Assembly (NCBI GenBank): GCA_965658355.1
Contig: CBFHRX010000019.1
Span: 1-34,518, forward strand
Reading direction: 5' to 3'
DNA length: 34,518 bases
Source of the DNA: UBA11891 sp965658355
Lineage (GTDB): Bacteria > Bacteroidota > Bacteroidia > Flavobacteriales > Flavobacteriaceae
In this document: positions 16,295-24,718 of the stretch, piece after piece
Numbering within the stretch: position 1 is the first letter of the stretch
How the letters are laid out: each line of letters starts with the position of its first letter
Made by a program: the position numbers and the translations under genes
Notes under the pieces: generated by a model
What the model saw: the letters and a program-made list of their open reading frames with translations, nothing else
Databases searched by the model: none
Told to the model about the DNA's origin: nothing

Positions 16295-18055
16295 ATGCAT
16301 CGAACAAAAAATTGTGGGGCCCTTCGCTTGGCGGATGTGGGCCAACGTGTTACCCTAGCCGGTTGGGTTCAAAAGACTCGAAACAAAGGCTTTATGCTAT
16401 GGGTAGACCTGCGCGATCGGTACGGGATTACGCAAATTATTTTTGACGAAGAACGCACGCCAAAAAATATATTTGAACAAGCGCAATCCTTGGGTCGGGA
16501 GTTTGTGATCCAAATTGAAGGAGAAGTCATCGAGCGGGAATCCAAAAATCCAACTATAGATACGGGAGAAATTGAGGTACTTGCCGATCAGTTGACCCTT
16601 CTCAACGCCGCTAAAACCCCTCCTTTTACGATTGAAAATAATACGGACGGCGGAGAAGAACTCCGCATGCAATACCGCTATTTAGATATAAGAAGAGCCC
16701 CCGTTAGAGACAAGCTATTATTTCGTCATCAGGTGGCACTAGCCGTACGGAATTACCTTGCCGAAAATGGGTTTATTGAAGTGGAAACCCCCTATTTGAT
16801 TAAATCAACACCAGAGGGAGCGAGAGATTTTGTCGTGCCTTCACGCCTGCATGAAGGGGAATTTTATGCCCTCCCACAATCGCCACAAACCTTTAAACAA
16901 TTGCTTATGGTAGGCGGCATGGACAAATACTTCCAAATAGTGAAATGCTTTCGAGACGAAGATCTAAGAGCCGACCGACAACCAGAATTTACGCAAATAG
17001 ATTGTGAACTGGCTTTTGTAGAGCAAGAGGATATACTGAATCAATTTGAAGGCTTGACCCGTCATTTACTAAAGTCAATGAATGGAGTTGAAGTAGGTGC
17101 TTTCCCTAGAATCCCCTATGAAGAAGCCATGCGGCGCTATGGAAATGACAAACCCGACATTCGGTTTGGTATGGAATTCGCCGAGCTTAATGAGGTTGCG
17201 CAAGGAAAAGGATTTGGCGTTTTTGACAGTCAAGAATTAGTCGTTGGGATTGCCGTAAAAGGGGCGGCCTCGTATACACGCAAACAAATTGACAGCTTGA
17301 TTGACTGGGTTAAAAGACCCCAAGTGGGTGCTTTGGGATTGGTCTGGGCCAAATACAATGAGGAGGGTACTTTTAAATCCTCAGTAGATAAATTTTTTAG
17401 CCCCGAAGACCTTGCTGCTTGGGCCGAAAAGACTGGCGCACAGCCGGGTGACCTGATCTTAGTCATGGCGGGAGAAACAACTGCCACCCGTACCCAATTA
17501 AGTGCCCTAAGAATGGAGCTCGCTGAACAATTGGGCCTTCGAGATCCCAAGGTGTTCGCCCCTCTATGGGTAACTGATTTTCCGCTATTAGACTGGGACG
17601 AGGAAAGCCAACGCTACCATGCCATGCACCACCCCTTTACAGCTCCCAAGCCCGAAGAAATTGAGATGCTAGACTCGGATCCTATCAAGGTAAAAGCCAA
17701 TGCCTATGATCTGGTATTAAATGGAAACGAAATTGGAGGAGGTTCTATTCGGATTCACGATTCGCAACTGCAACAAAAAATGTTTGATCTTCTCGGATTT
17801 AGCCCCGAAGAAGCCCAATCGCAATTTGGCTTTTTAATGGATGCGTTTCAATATGGAGCACCACCGCATGGGGGAATTGCTTTTGGACTGGATCGCTTGG
17901 TAGCGATACTGGGAGGAAAAGAAACCATCCGTGACTTTATTGCATTCCCAAAAAACAATAGCGGCCGTGATCTTATGATTGATGCCCCTACTGCCATTGC
18001 TGACACGCAACTAGAGGAGTTAGCACTGCGTATAGAAGCCCCAAAGAAAACGTGA
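16295..18055 (+). CDS. aspS: Aspartyl-tRNA synthetase
   Basis: AspS charges tRNA-Asp with aspartate in the cytoplasm. The 586-residue length and the inserted GAD domain (about 280-410) fit the bacterial type. An N-terminal OB-fold anticodon domain begins with VTLAGWVQKTRNKGFMLWVD. Class II motifs are visible: QYRYLDIRR, then FRDEDLRADRQPEFTQID (motif 2, near residue 215), and FGLDRLVAILGGKETIRDFI (motif 3, near 530). It starts 7 bases after the RND pump gene with no promoter or terminator seen between, so it seems to be co-transcribed with the efflux operon, an odd coupling for a housekeeping gene. Whether it is strictly tRNA-Asp specific or also charges tRNA-Asn cannot be judged here. Confidence 0.96.
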   Translation: MHRTKNCGALRLADVGQRVTLAGWVQKTRNKGFMLWVDLRDRYGITQIIFDEERTPKNIFEQAQSLGREFVIQIEGEVIERESKNPTIDTGEIEVLADQLTLLNAAKTPPFTIENNTDGGEELRMQYRYLDIRRAPVRDKLLFRHQVALAVRNYLAENGFIEVETPYLIKSTPEGARDFVVPSRLHEGEFYALPQSPQTFKQLLMVGGMDKYFQIVKCFRDEDLRADRQPEFTQIDCELAFVEQEDILNQFEGLTRHLLKSMNGVEVGAFPRIPYEEAMRRYGNDKPDIRFGMEFAELNEVAQGKGFGVFDSQELVVGIAVKGAASYTRKQIDSLIDWVKRPQVGALGLVWAKYNEEGTFKSSVDKFFSPEDLAAWAEKTGAQPGDLILVMAGETTATRTQLSALRMELAEQLGLRDPKVFAPLWVTDFPLLDWDEESQRYHAMHHPFTAPKPEEIEMLDSDPIKVKANAYDLVLNGNEIGGGSIRIHDSQLQQKMFDLLGFSPEEAQSQFGFLMDAFQYGAPPHGGIAFGLDRLVAILGGKETIRDFIAFPKNNSGRDLMIDAPTAIADTQLEELALRIEAPKKT

Positions 18056-18288
18056 AAATAGTCTTGAATTTTTTGTTTTTTTCTTGGATAGGGGGTGTCT
18101 TTATTGGCTTTTTTATCCGAGAGCAAAACTATCCTTTGGGTGAAAAAATAATCGGCTTTTCTGTTTTGGGGGCTGTTTGTTTTTACCTCCCTCTTTTTCT
18201 CTATCACAGATGGAAAGGAAAGTCTCTTTCTGATTATACTTTGACCAAAGAAAACTTAGAAAAGATGAAAACTAAAAAAAGAGAATAA
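18052..18288 (+). CDS. Small two-helix membrane protein of unknown function
   Basis: The 78-residue product starts with GTG overlapping the aspS stop codon (GTGA), which indicates translational coupling. Two hydrophobic segments are clear: about residues 4-21 (VLNFLFFSWIGGVFIGFF) and 33-51 (IIGFSVLGAVCFYLPLFLY). They are followed by YHRWKGKSLSDYTL and a lysine-rich tail. The positive C-terminus suggests that both ends face the cytoplasm. I recall similar small proteins next to aspS in other Flavobacteriia, but I cannot verify that here. No catalytic motif is present and I do not assign a function. Confidence 0.65.
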   Translation: MKIVLNFLFFSWIGGVFIGFFIREQNYPLGEKIIGFSVLGAVCFYLPLFLYHRWKGKSLSDYTLTKENLEKMKTKKRE

Positions 18289-18355
18289 TATTCTTTTAAA
18301 AAACCTATGTATCAATTAATTAGTGTAACTTGCGTCAAATTTGTAAATTATAATA

Positions 18356-18547
18356 ATGACTGGTACAGTTAAATTTTTTAATGAATCTAAAGGATTTGGA
18401 TTCATAACAAACGATGAGTCAGGAGATGATGTATTCGTTCACGTTACTGCCCTAGACGGGTTAACACTCCACGAGGGTGACAAAGTTGAGTATGTAGAAG
18501 AAGAAGGTAAAAAAGGGAAGCAAGCTTCCCAGATTAAGCTTTTATAA
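18356..18547 (+). CDS. Cold-shock domain protein (CspA family)
   Basis: This 63-residue protein is a single cold-shock domain. It has MTGTVKFFNESKGFGFITND, which includes the RNP1 motif KGFGFI, and DVFVHV as RNP2 at about 25-30. Such proteins bind single-stranded RNA and melt secondary structure as chaperones. It is monocistronic: a 67-base A/T-rich leader lies before it and a strong intrinsic terminator right after. The leader contains the self-complementary CAAATTTG, but I see no clear TAnnTTTG promoter. Which csp paralogue it is cannot be said. Confidence 0.95.
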   Translation: MTGTVKFFNESKGFGFITNDESGDDVFVHVTALDGLTLHEGDKVEYVEEEGKKGKQASQIKLL

Positions 18548-18566
18548 TATATATGCAGACTGTATG

Positions 18567-18589
18567 AAGCGCCTTCGGGCGCTTTTTTT
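18567..18589 (+). terminator. Intrinsic terminator after the cold-shock gene
   Basis: A perfect stem AGCGCC / GGCGCT (extended by one A-T pair) closes a TTCG tetraloop, a very stable loop in RNA, followed by six or more T. Its last bases overlap the stop codon of the convergent tadA gene, so it ends transcription of the cold-shock gene inside the tadA tail. Confidence 0.92.
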
Positions 18590-19031
18590 ATGCCCTTTTT
18601 TCACGAAAGAAACGCTGCAATAGCGAACTGGCTTCAGTTTCCAGGACTCCCTGAGTATAACGGGTTTTGGGATGAAGCCCCACCCCAGCAGAGACAAAGC
18701 CGCGTTTGGGGTCAGCAGCGGCAAAAACCACCCGCTCTAATTGACTCCAATACAAAGCCCCGGCACACATGACACAGGGTTCTAGGCTTACATAGAGCGT
18801 ACAGCCTTTTAAATATTTTCCATTGATGAAATTGGCGGCAGCCGTTATGGCTTGCATCTCAGCATGCGCCGTAACATCGTGTAATTGTTCAGTAAGATTA
18901 TGCGCACGAGCGATTATCTTGTCTTGAATAACGACCACTGCACCCACAGGAACCTCCTCTTTTTCAAAGGCTTTTTGGGCTTCTACCATGGCCTGTTTCA
19001 TAAAATACGAATCGTCTAATAAGAAATCCAT
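18588..19031 (-). CDS. tadA: tRNA adenosine(34) deaminase
   Basis: TadA converts adenosine 34 to inosine in tRNA-Arg(ACG). The zinc-site motifs are clear: TAHAEMQAI (about 53-61) with the catalytic glutamate, and SLEPCVMCAGALYWSQ (about 82-97) with both cysteines. The start is set at the ATG at 19031, giving 147 residues beginning MDFLLDDSYFMKQAM. The longer frame begins with a TTG at 19064, upstream of a likely promoter element, and adds residues unlike the family. The gene is divergent from dxs and convergent with the cold-shock gene, whose terminator covers its stop codon. Confidence 0.92.
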   Translation of the reverse strand: MDFLLDDSYFMKQAMVEAQKAFEKEEVPVGAVVVIQDKIIARAHNLTEQLHDVTAHAEMQAITAAANFINGKYLKGCTLYVSLEPCVMCAGALYWSQLERVVFAAADPKRGFVSAGVGLHPKTRYTQGVLETEASSLLQRFFREKRA

Positions 19032-19035
19032 GCCG

Positions 19036-19049
19036 TAAAAATACAAAAA
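19036..19049 (-). promoter_or_regulatory. Probable promoter of tadA
   Basis: On the minus strand TTTTTG is followed directly by TATTTTTA, one base off the TAnnTTTG consensus. It ends four bases before the ATG at 19031, which supports that start and a nearly leaderless message. Confidence 0.4.
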
Positions 19050-19073
19050 TGCACCTCCCAGCAACGGATATCC

Positions 19074-19081
19074 TATATTTG
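19074..19081 (+). promoter_or_regulatory. Promoter -7 element of dxs
   Basis: TATATTTG matches TAnnTTTG exactly and ends four bases before the dxs ATG, so the message should be leaderless or nearly so. Together with the tadA element it fills the 54-base divergent gap. Confidence 0.6.
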
Positions 19082-19085
19082 CGAA

Positions 19086-20858
19086 ATGCTACTCAACACC
19101 ATTTCTTCACCTAAAGACCTTAAGAAACTGTCCCTTGAGCAGCTAGAGCAATTGTGTCGTGAGATTCGCGAACGGATTATCACAGTTGTGGCAAAAAACG
19201 AAGGACATTTAGGGGCAAGCCTTGGCACTGTGGAGCTAACAGTAGCCCTTCATACCTTCTTTGAAAGCCCAAAAGATAAGATTATATGGGATGTCGGGCA
19301 TCAGGCCTACGGGCACAAGCTTCTAACAGGACGAAACGAACAGTTCGAAAGCAATCGCCAATTGGGGGGCTTGAGTGGTTTTCCCTCTAGAACCGAAAGT
19401 GAACACGATAGTTTTGGCACGGGTCATGCAGGCACCTCACTCTCAGCAGCTCTCGGAATGGCTTTGGCTACTCAAATACAAGGAAATCAGAGTACACAAC
19501 TCATTGCGGTTATTGGAGATGCCTCTATTGCTAGCGGGATGGCCTTTGAAGCCTTAAATCACATCGGAACAACCAAGGCCAATCTGTTGATTGTTCTCAA
19601 TGACAATGCGCAAAGTATCGACTCTAGTGTGGGCGCTCTCAAGCAATATTTTGAAAAAATAAAAACCCAAGACCAAAATGAGCGTAATTTATTCCAAGCG
19701 CTAAACATCCACTATACAGGACCTGTTGACGGCCATAATCTTGATAAAGTACTGGCTGAACTCAAACGACTGATCAAAGTAGAGGGGCCTCGTATTCTGC
19801 ATGTAGTAACCACAAAAGGAAAGGGGCTAGCCGAAGCAGAAAAAGACCAGGTACGGTATCATGCCCCAGGAAAATTTGATCCATTAACAGGAAAAATAAA
19901 CAGAGCCAACACCACAGCCGCGACTAAATACCAAGAAGTAGTGGGTCAAACGCTTGTTGAATTGGCAGAGAATAACGAGAAGATTGTAGCCATCACCCCA
20001 GCGATGGTTACTGGAAGTGGCCTCGTTCCCTTTTTCAATCGCTTTCCTAAAAGGGCTTTTGATGTGGGAATAGCCGAACAACATGCAGTCACCTTGGCAG
20101 CGGGCTTTGCTGCTGAAGGCTTACAGCCATTTTGTTTTATTTACTCTACCTTTTTACAACGCGCATACGATCAACTGATACACGATATTGCCTTGCAAAA
20201 CCTTCCTGTGGTATTTTGTATTGATCGAGCAGGCCTAGTAGGTCACGACGGTCCTACACATCATGGGGTTTTTGACATTGCCTTTTTACGCGCCATTCCC
20301 AACATAAGTATTATTGCACCTTCAGATGCCGTCCAATTGAGGCAGTTTCTTTTTACCCTTCAACAACAGCCTAAAGGAGCCGTCGCAATCCGATATCCTA
20401 GGGGGTATAGTCCGTTAGAGGACTGGAAAAAACCTTTTGCAAAACTAGAATGGGGCAAAGGGAAATGCCTGCAAAAAGGAAATCGCTTTGCTTTGATTAG
20501 TGTGGGCACCCTAAAAGAAACATGTCAAAAGGCCTTGACTCGTATTCAAGAGCCTGAAAATTGGAGTCACTATGACCTCACTTTTATCAAGCCCTTAGAC
20601 GAAGCCTTATTGCATACGGTATGCACTACATACGAGCAAATAGTAGTAGTTGAAGAAGCTGTCCAAAACGGTGGGGCTGCCTCTGCTATTCAAGAGTGGG
20701 CACAAGAAAACAATTATTTAAAACCCATAAAGAGCATGGGGATTAAAGATGCTTTTGTCCCCCACGGCAGAACAGAAAAATTATTAGAAGAGCAGGGACT
20801 ACTCCCCGATCAAGTCCGAAAACGCCTCTCCGAAATTGTCACAAAAAAGGCCGGTTAA
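19086..20858 (+). CDS. dxs: 1-deoxy-D-xylulose-5-phosphate synthase
   Basis: Dxs joins pyruvate and glyceraldehyde 3-phosphate using thiamine diphosphate, the entry step of the MEP isoprenoid pathway. The 590 residues are slightly shorter than the common 620. Key segments are KIIWDVGHQAYGHKLLTGR (about 61-79), GHAGTSLSAALGMA, the cofactor motif beginning GDASIASGMAFEALNH and ending LLIVLNDN, the pyrimidine-domain segment DVGIAEQHAVTLAAGFA with the catalytic glutamate, and DRAGLVGHDGPTHHGVFD. The usual GDG of the cofactor motif reads GDA here. Dxs feeds the prenyl synthase and lycopene cyclase found 10 kb away, and needs the cofactor completed by ThiL. The polA gene follows after 49 bases on the same strand. 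Confidence 0.95.
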   Translation: MLLNTISSPKDLKKLSLEQLEQLCREIRERIITVVAKNEGHLGASLGTVELTVALHTFFESPKDKIIWDVGHQAYGHKLLTGRNEQFESNRQLGGLSGFPSRTESEHDSFGTGHAGTSLSAALGMALATQIQGNQSTQLIAVIGDASIASGMAFEALNHIGTTKANLLIVLNDNAQSIDSSVGALKQYFEKIKTQDQNERNLFQALNIHYTGPVDGHNLDKVLAELKRLIKVEGPRILHVVTTKGKGLAEAEKDQVRYHAPGKFDPLTGKINRANTTAATKYQEVVGQTLVELAENNEKIVAITPAMVTGSGLVPFFNRFPKRAFDVGIAEQHAVTLAAGFAAEGLQPFCFIYSTFLQRAYDQLIHDIALQNLPVVFCIDRAGLVGHDGPTHHGVFDIAFLRAIPNISIIAPSDAVQLRQFLFTLQQQPKGAVAIRYPRGYSPLEDWKKPFAKLEWGKGKCLQKGNRFALISVGTLKETCQKALTRIQEPENWSHYDLTFIKPLDEALLHTVCTTYEQIVVVEEAVQNGGAASAIQEWAQENNYLKPIKSMGIKDAFVPHGRTEKLLEEQGLLPDQVRKRLSEIVTKKAG

Positions 20859-20907
20859 GCTTTTCCATTTCCTCTGAGAAAAGAGTACTTTAGAAAAAAT
20901 TTGCAGT

Positions 20908-23712
20908 ATGGCTACGCCCAAACGACTCTTCCTCCTTGATGCCTATGCGCTCATATTTAGAGGGTATTATGCCTTCATAAAAAACCCGCGAATCAATTCC
21001 AAAGGCATGGACACTTCTGCCATCATGGGCTTTATGAATTCACTTTTAGACGTCATTAAAAGAGAACGCCCCGATCATTTGGCCGTTTGTTTTGACAAAG
21101 GAGGATCACAAGTGCGAACGGAGATGTTTACGGAATACAAAGCAAATCGCGACGAAACACCCGAAGCCATACGAATTGCAGTACCCTATATACAGCAGCT
21201 GTTAGAAGCCATGCACATACCCGTTGTGGTAAAAGAAGGCTATGAAGCCGATGACATTATTGGCACCCTAGCTAAGCAAGCCGAAAAAGAAGGATTTGAT
21301 ACCTATATGGTAACCCCTGATAAAGATTTTGCGCAATTAGTCTCAGAACACATCTTTATGTATCGCCCTGCTCGAATGGGGAACGGAATCGAAATTTGGG
21401 GCATCCCAGAGGTGCAAGAAAAATTTGAGGTTGAACGCCCTGAACAAGTCATCGATTATTTAGGAATGATGGGGGATGCCGTTGATAATATTCCAGGATT
21501 ACCTGGGGTGGGTGATAAAACCGCCAAGAAGTTTCTAAAGGAGTATGGGAGCATGGAAGCCTTACTGGAAAATACGCATGCGCTCAAAGGGAAACTCAAA
21601 GAAAAAATAGAGGCCAACAAAGAACTAGGACTTCTTTCCAAAGAATTGGCAACCATCCTATTGGACGTCCCCGTCCAGTTTGACGCGGCTGCCTATGCCC
21701 TTTCGAAACCCAATAATGAAGCAGTTGGAAAGCTTTTTGAAGAGCTTGAGTTCAGACGTATGTTGGACAACTTCAATACTATTTTTAACCCTCAAAAAGA
21801 AGTTCCCAAAAAAGAAGAAATTCAAAAGGCAACTCCACAAAATAGCGGTTTTGATCTCTTTAACCAGCCGGGTTCAGGGGTCGAAAACCAAGAAGAAAAA
21901 ACAGCACTTACCTCCAATACCCATCTCTATCAAACTATTGATAGCCCAACAGGACAAGCCTTGTTAGTACAAAAATTGCTGCAACAAAAGCAGGTTTGTT
22001 TTGATACGGAAACTACGGGTCTGGATGCACTAAAAGCAGAATTGGTTGGGATTGCTTTTTCGTGGGAAAAAGGAAAAGGATATTATCTGGCATTACCCGA
22101 AGACTTTGAAAGCTGTAAAGCGATAGTAGCACAGTTCAAGCCCTTTTTTGAGCATCCAGAGATCGAAAAAATTGGTCATAATCTCAAATACGACAACAAG
22201 GTTTTACTCAAATATGGGATGGGGGTTTCAGCCCCTATTTACGACACTATGATTGCGCATTATCTCATCAATCCAGACATGCGCCATAATATGGATGTCT
22301 TGGCAGAGACCTATCTCAATTATACGCCCCAATCCATTACGGAGCTTATTGGGAAAAAAGGGAAAAATCAACTGTCGATGCGTCAAGTTCCGCTCAAACA
22401 ACAAACAGAATATGCTGTTGAAGACGCTGATATCACCTTACAATTAAAAGAACATTTTTCGAAAGAGCTTGAAAAAGGAGATGCCCAACAACTATATGAT
22501 ACTGTGGAGCTGCCATTGGTTCCGGTCCTTACCGCCATGGAGGCAGAAGGCATTTGCCTGGACACTCCTTTTCTAAACGACTTGTCGATTCAACTGCAGC
22601 AGGATATCGATGCTCTTGAAAAGGGGATTTTTGACGTCGCTGGGGAACCTTTTAATTTGGCCTCACCCAAACAACTAGGGGGCATCCTCTTTGAAAAGCT
22701 CAAGTTGGTAGAGAAGCCTAAAAAAACCAAGACTGGGCAATACTCTACCGCCGAAGAGGTGTTGTCTTATCTCGCAAAAGACCATCCTATAGTAGCGGAT
22801 ATACTAGAATGGAGGTCGCTTCAAAAACTGCAAAGCACCTATGTTTCTGCCTTGCCACAAGAAATTAACCCAAGATCGGGTCGTGTGCATACAGTCTACA
22901 ACCAAGCCGTTGCGGCTACTGGACGACTGAGTAGCAACAACCCCAACCTTCAAAACATACCCATCCGTACCCCAAGGGGACAAGAAGTTCGAAAAGCATT
23001 TATCGCAAAAGACGATCAGCATGTACTATTAGCTGCTGATTATTCCCAGATTGAATTGCGTATCATTGCCGCCCTAAGTAAAGATCCTGCTTTGGTTACA
23101 GCCTTTAAGGAAGGGCTCGATATCCACACCGCTACCGCAGCCAGAGTATTTGGCGTAGCCCCAGAAGAAGTAAGCAGAGCACAACGAAGCCAGGCCAAAA
23201 CCGTCAACTTTGGTATTATCTATGGCGTCTCGGCATTTGGCCTCAGCCAGCAAACAACGCTCAACCGGACAGAAGCCAAAGAATTGATCGATACCTATTA
23301 TGCGAGCTATCCCCTGCTTCGAGACTATATGAACGAGCAGGTAAACTTTGCTAGAGAAAATGGCTTTGTCAAAACTGTTCTCGGAAGACGACGCTACCTT
23401 AAAGACATCAATTCTCAAAATGCAGTGGTACGAGGAGCGGCAGAACGAAATGCGGTGAATGCACCTATACAGGGAAGCGCAGCTGATATTATCAAATTGG
23501 CCATGATTCGCCTGCATAAGATCTTAGAAGAAGGCCCATGGAAATCGAAAATGCTCCTTCAAGTGCACGATGAACTCGTCTTTGAAGTTCCCAAAGAGGA
23601 ATTGGAAGAATTCCAAGCCATTGTAAAACACGAAATGGAACAAGCCTTTACGTTAGAGGTCCCCTTAGTTGTTGATCTGGGGGTTGGAAAGAATTGGCTG
23701 GAGGCCCATTAA
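20908..23712 (+). CDS. polA: DNA polymerase I
   Basis: PolA fills gaps and removes RNA primers. The 934-residue protein has all three domains. The 5'-3' exonuclease (about 1-290) starts LFLLDAYALIFRGYYAF and includes CFDKGGSQVRTEMFTEYKAN and EADDIIGTLA. The 3'-5' exonuclease (about 345-525) keeps its metal ligands in CFDTETTGLDA, GHNLKYDNK and YAVEDAD, so proofreading should be active. The polymerase shows motif A AADYSQIELRIIAAL, motif B RSQAKTVNFGIIYGVSAFG and motif C QVHDELVFEVP. It lies 49 bases after dxs, possibly in the same transcript, and ends 16 bases before the convergent araC-type gene. Confidence 0.97.
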   Translation: MATPKRLFLLDAYALIFRGYYAFIKNPRINSKGMDTSAIMGFMNSLLDVIKRERPDHLAVCFDKGGSQVRTEMFTEYKANRDETPEAIRIAVPYIQQLLEAMHIPVVVKEGYEADDIIGTLAKQAEKEGFDTYMVTPDKDFAQLVSEHIFMYRPARMGNGIEIWGIPEVQEKFEVERPEQVIDYLGMMGDAVDNIPGLPGVGDKTAKKFLKEYGSMEALLENTHALKGKLKEKIEANKELGLLSKELATILLDVPVQFDAAAYALSKPNNEAVGKLFEELEFRRMLDNFNTIFNPQKEVPKKEEIQKATPQNSGFDLFNQPGSGVENQEEKTALTSNTHLYQTIDSPTGQALLVQKLLQQKQVCFDTETTGLDALKAELVGIAFSWEKGKGYYLALPEDFESCKAIVAQFKPFFEHPEIEKIGHNLKYDNKVLLKYGMGVSAPIYDTMIAHYLINPDMRHNMDVLAETYLNYTPQSITELIGKKGKNQLSMRQVPLKQQTEYAVEDADITLQLKEHFSKELEKGDAQQLYDTVELPLVPVLTAMEAEGICLDTPFLNDLSIQLQQDIDALEKGIFDVAGEPFNLASPKQLGGILFEKLKLVEKPKKTKTGQYSTAEEVLSYLAKDHPIVADILEWRSLQKLQSTYVSALPQEINPRSGRVHTVYNQAVAATGRLSSNNPNLQNIPIRTPRGQEVRKAFIAKDDQHVLLAADYSQIELRIIAALSKDPALVTAFKEGLDIHTATAARVFGVAPEEVSRAQRSQAKTVNFGIIYGVSAFGLSQQTTLNRTEAKELIDTYYASYPLLRDYMNEQVNFARENGFVKTVLGRRRYLKDINSQNAVVRGAAERNAVNAPIQGSAADIIKLAMIRLHKILEEGPWKSKMLLQVHDELVFEVPKEELEEFQAIVKHEMEQAFTLEVPLVVDLGVGKNWLEAH

Positions 23713-23728
23713 TCAAAGTCAATCCCTT

Positions 23729-24571
23729 TTATCGGACCCTGGCTAAAAAAGAGGTGGGGGTTTCCTGGGTAATTTTTTTAAAAATTCGATTGAAATAGGA
23801 GACATTTTCAAAACCCGCCAAAAAGCTTGCTTCCGAACAGCTACGCCCTGCTAGCAGTTCCCTTTTTGCATGGGTAAGCCTGTAGCGATTCAAAAAAGCG
23901 GTAAATGTATAGGTGGTTCTTTTTTTAAAATAACGACAAAAAGCCTCTTTGGTCATATGGCAATGCAAGGCCATTTCCGCTAAGGTTATTTTACGATGGT
24001 AGTTCTGATCGACAAAAGAATATATCCGCTGCATGCGTTCTTGTTCTTTTGCGCCATAATGTGTTTCCACAGCAGCAGTATGCAACAGCTTGTAGTCTTG
24101 ACTGTCCGAAAGTTGTTTTAACAAATCCAATACCCTCAAATAGCGATCAAAAGAAGGAACGCCTTCAAGGGCAAATAACAAATCTCCTATTCGCTTTTTG
24201 ATGTCTCCATTAAAGGCAATGCCCTGCTGAGAACGTGAAAAAAGGGTTTGGATGGAGGCCAGCTCGGGAGCGCTTAAAAGTGCCTTTGAGACAAAACTAG
24301 GCTTGATATGCAAGACGGCCTTCCGATAGTCTGTTTGCAGGCCGTAATCAAAATTTAAATGCGGTATGGAACTCCCAATCAAGACCAAATCACTATTGTA
24401 GTAAGTCGAAATATGGCTGCCTACATGACGGGTACCCTGTGCGGCTTCGATATAAACCAATTCGTATTCGGGATGAAAATGCCAAAAAAACAAATCACTC
24501 AAACGGGGGTTAAAGAGCATTGAAAAGGAGTGTGGCTCCTCCTGACTCAGACTCTCTAATTGCACTTTCAT
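23729..24571 (-). CDS. AraC-family transcriptional regulator
   Basis: The 280-residue protein has an N-terminal cupin-like sensor domain (about 15-110, with FFWHFHPEYELVYIEAAQG and the histidine-rich GTRHVGSHIS). The C-terminal AraC helix-turn-helix pair follows (about 180-278): ITLAEMALHCHMTKEAFCRY, then the second motif EASFLAGFENVSYFNRIFKK. It is divergent from the PhyH-SDR gene pair, with a 147-base A/T-rich gap holding three spaced TCAA repeats, so it is the probable local activator of that pair. The inducer is unknown; cupin AraC proteins of this type often sense small organic molecules. Confidence 0.9.
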   Translation of the reverse strand: MKVQLESLSQEEPHSFSMLFNPRLSDLFFWHFHPEYELVYIEAAQGTRHVGSHISTYYNSDLVLIGSSIPHLNFDYGLQTDYRKAVLHIKPSFVSKALLSAPELASIQTLFSRSQQGIAFNGDIKKRIGDLLFALEGVPSFDRYLRVLDLLKQLSDSQDYKLLHTAAVETHYGAKEQERMQRIYSFVDQNYHRKITLAEMALHCHMTKEAFCRYFKKRTTYTFTAFLNRYRLTHAKRELLAGRSCSEASFLAGFENVSYFNRIFKKITQETPTSFLARVR

Positions 24572-24620
24572 ACACCTAAATTAGTATATTACTATTATAT
24601 TTTAGCATGTTATATCAATA

Positions 24621-24649
24621 TTGTTCAATAATTGGTCAACAGATGTCAA
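24621..24649 (+). repeat. Phased TCAA direct repeats, candidate AraC operator
   Basis: TTGTTCAA (24621-24628) and TTGGTCAA (24632-24639) are direct repeats one DNA turn apart, and GTCAA (24645-24649) follows 10 bases on. Direct repeats phased this way on one face of the helix are typical of AraC-family sites. The gap they lie in separates the araC-type gene from the phyH-type gene. Confidence 0.4.
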
Positions 24650-24718
24650 TTTTTCACGAAATAGAAAGCGCACCTTAGTGGTGTATAAATTCGATACTAG
24701 TCATCTTAACTTTACTAT

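Noticed and set aside
16397..16672. Long open frames antisense to aspS, polA, RND and rpsB
   Set aside because: All lie fully inside strong genes on the other strand, look compositionally unlike proteins, and have no start-region signals; they are shadows.
19032..19064. Longer tadA frame starting at 19064
   Set aside because: It begins with TTG upstream of a likely promoter and adds hydrophobic residues not seen in TadA.
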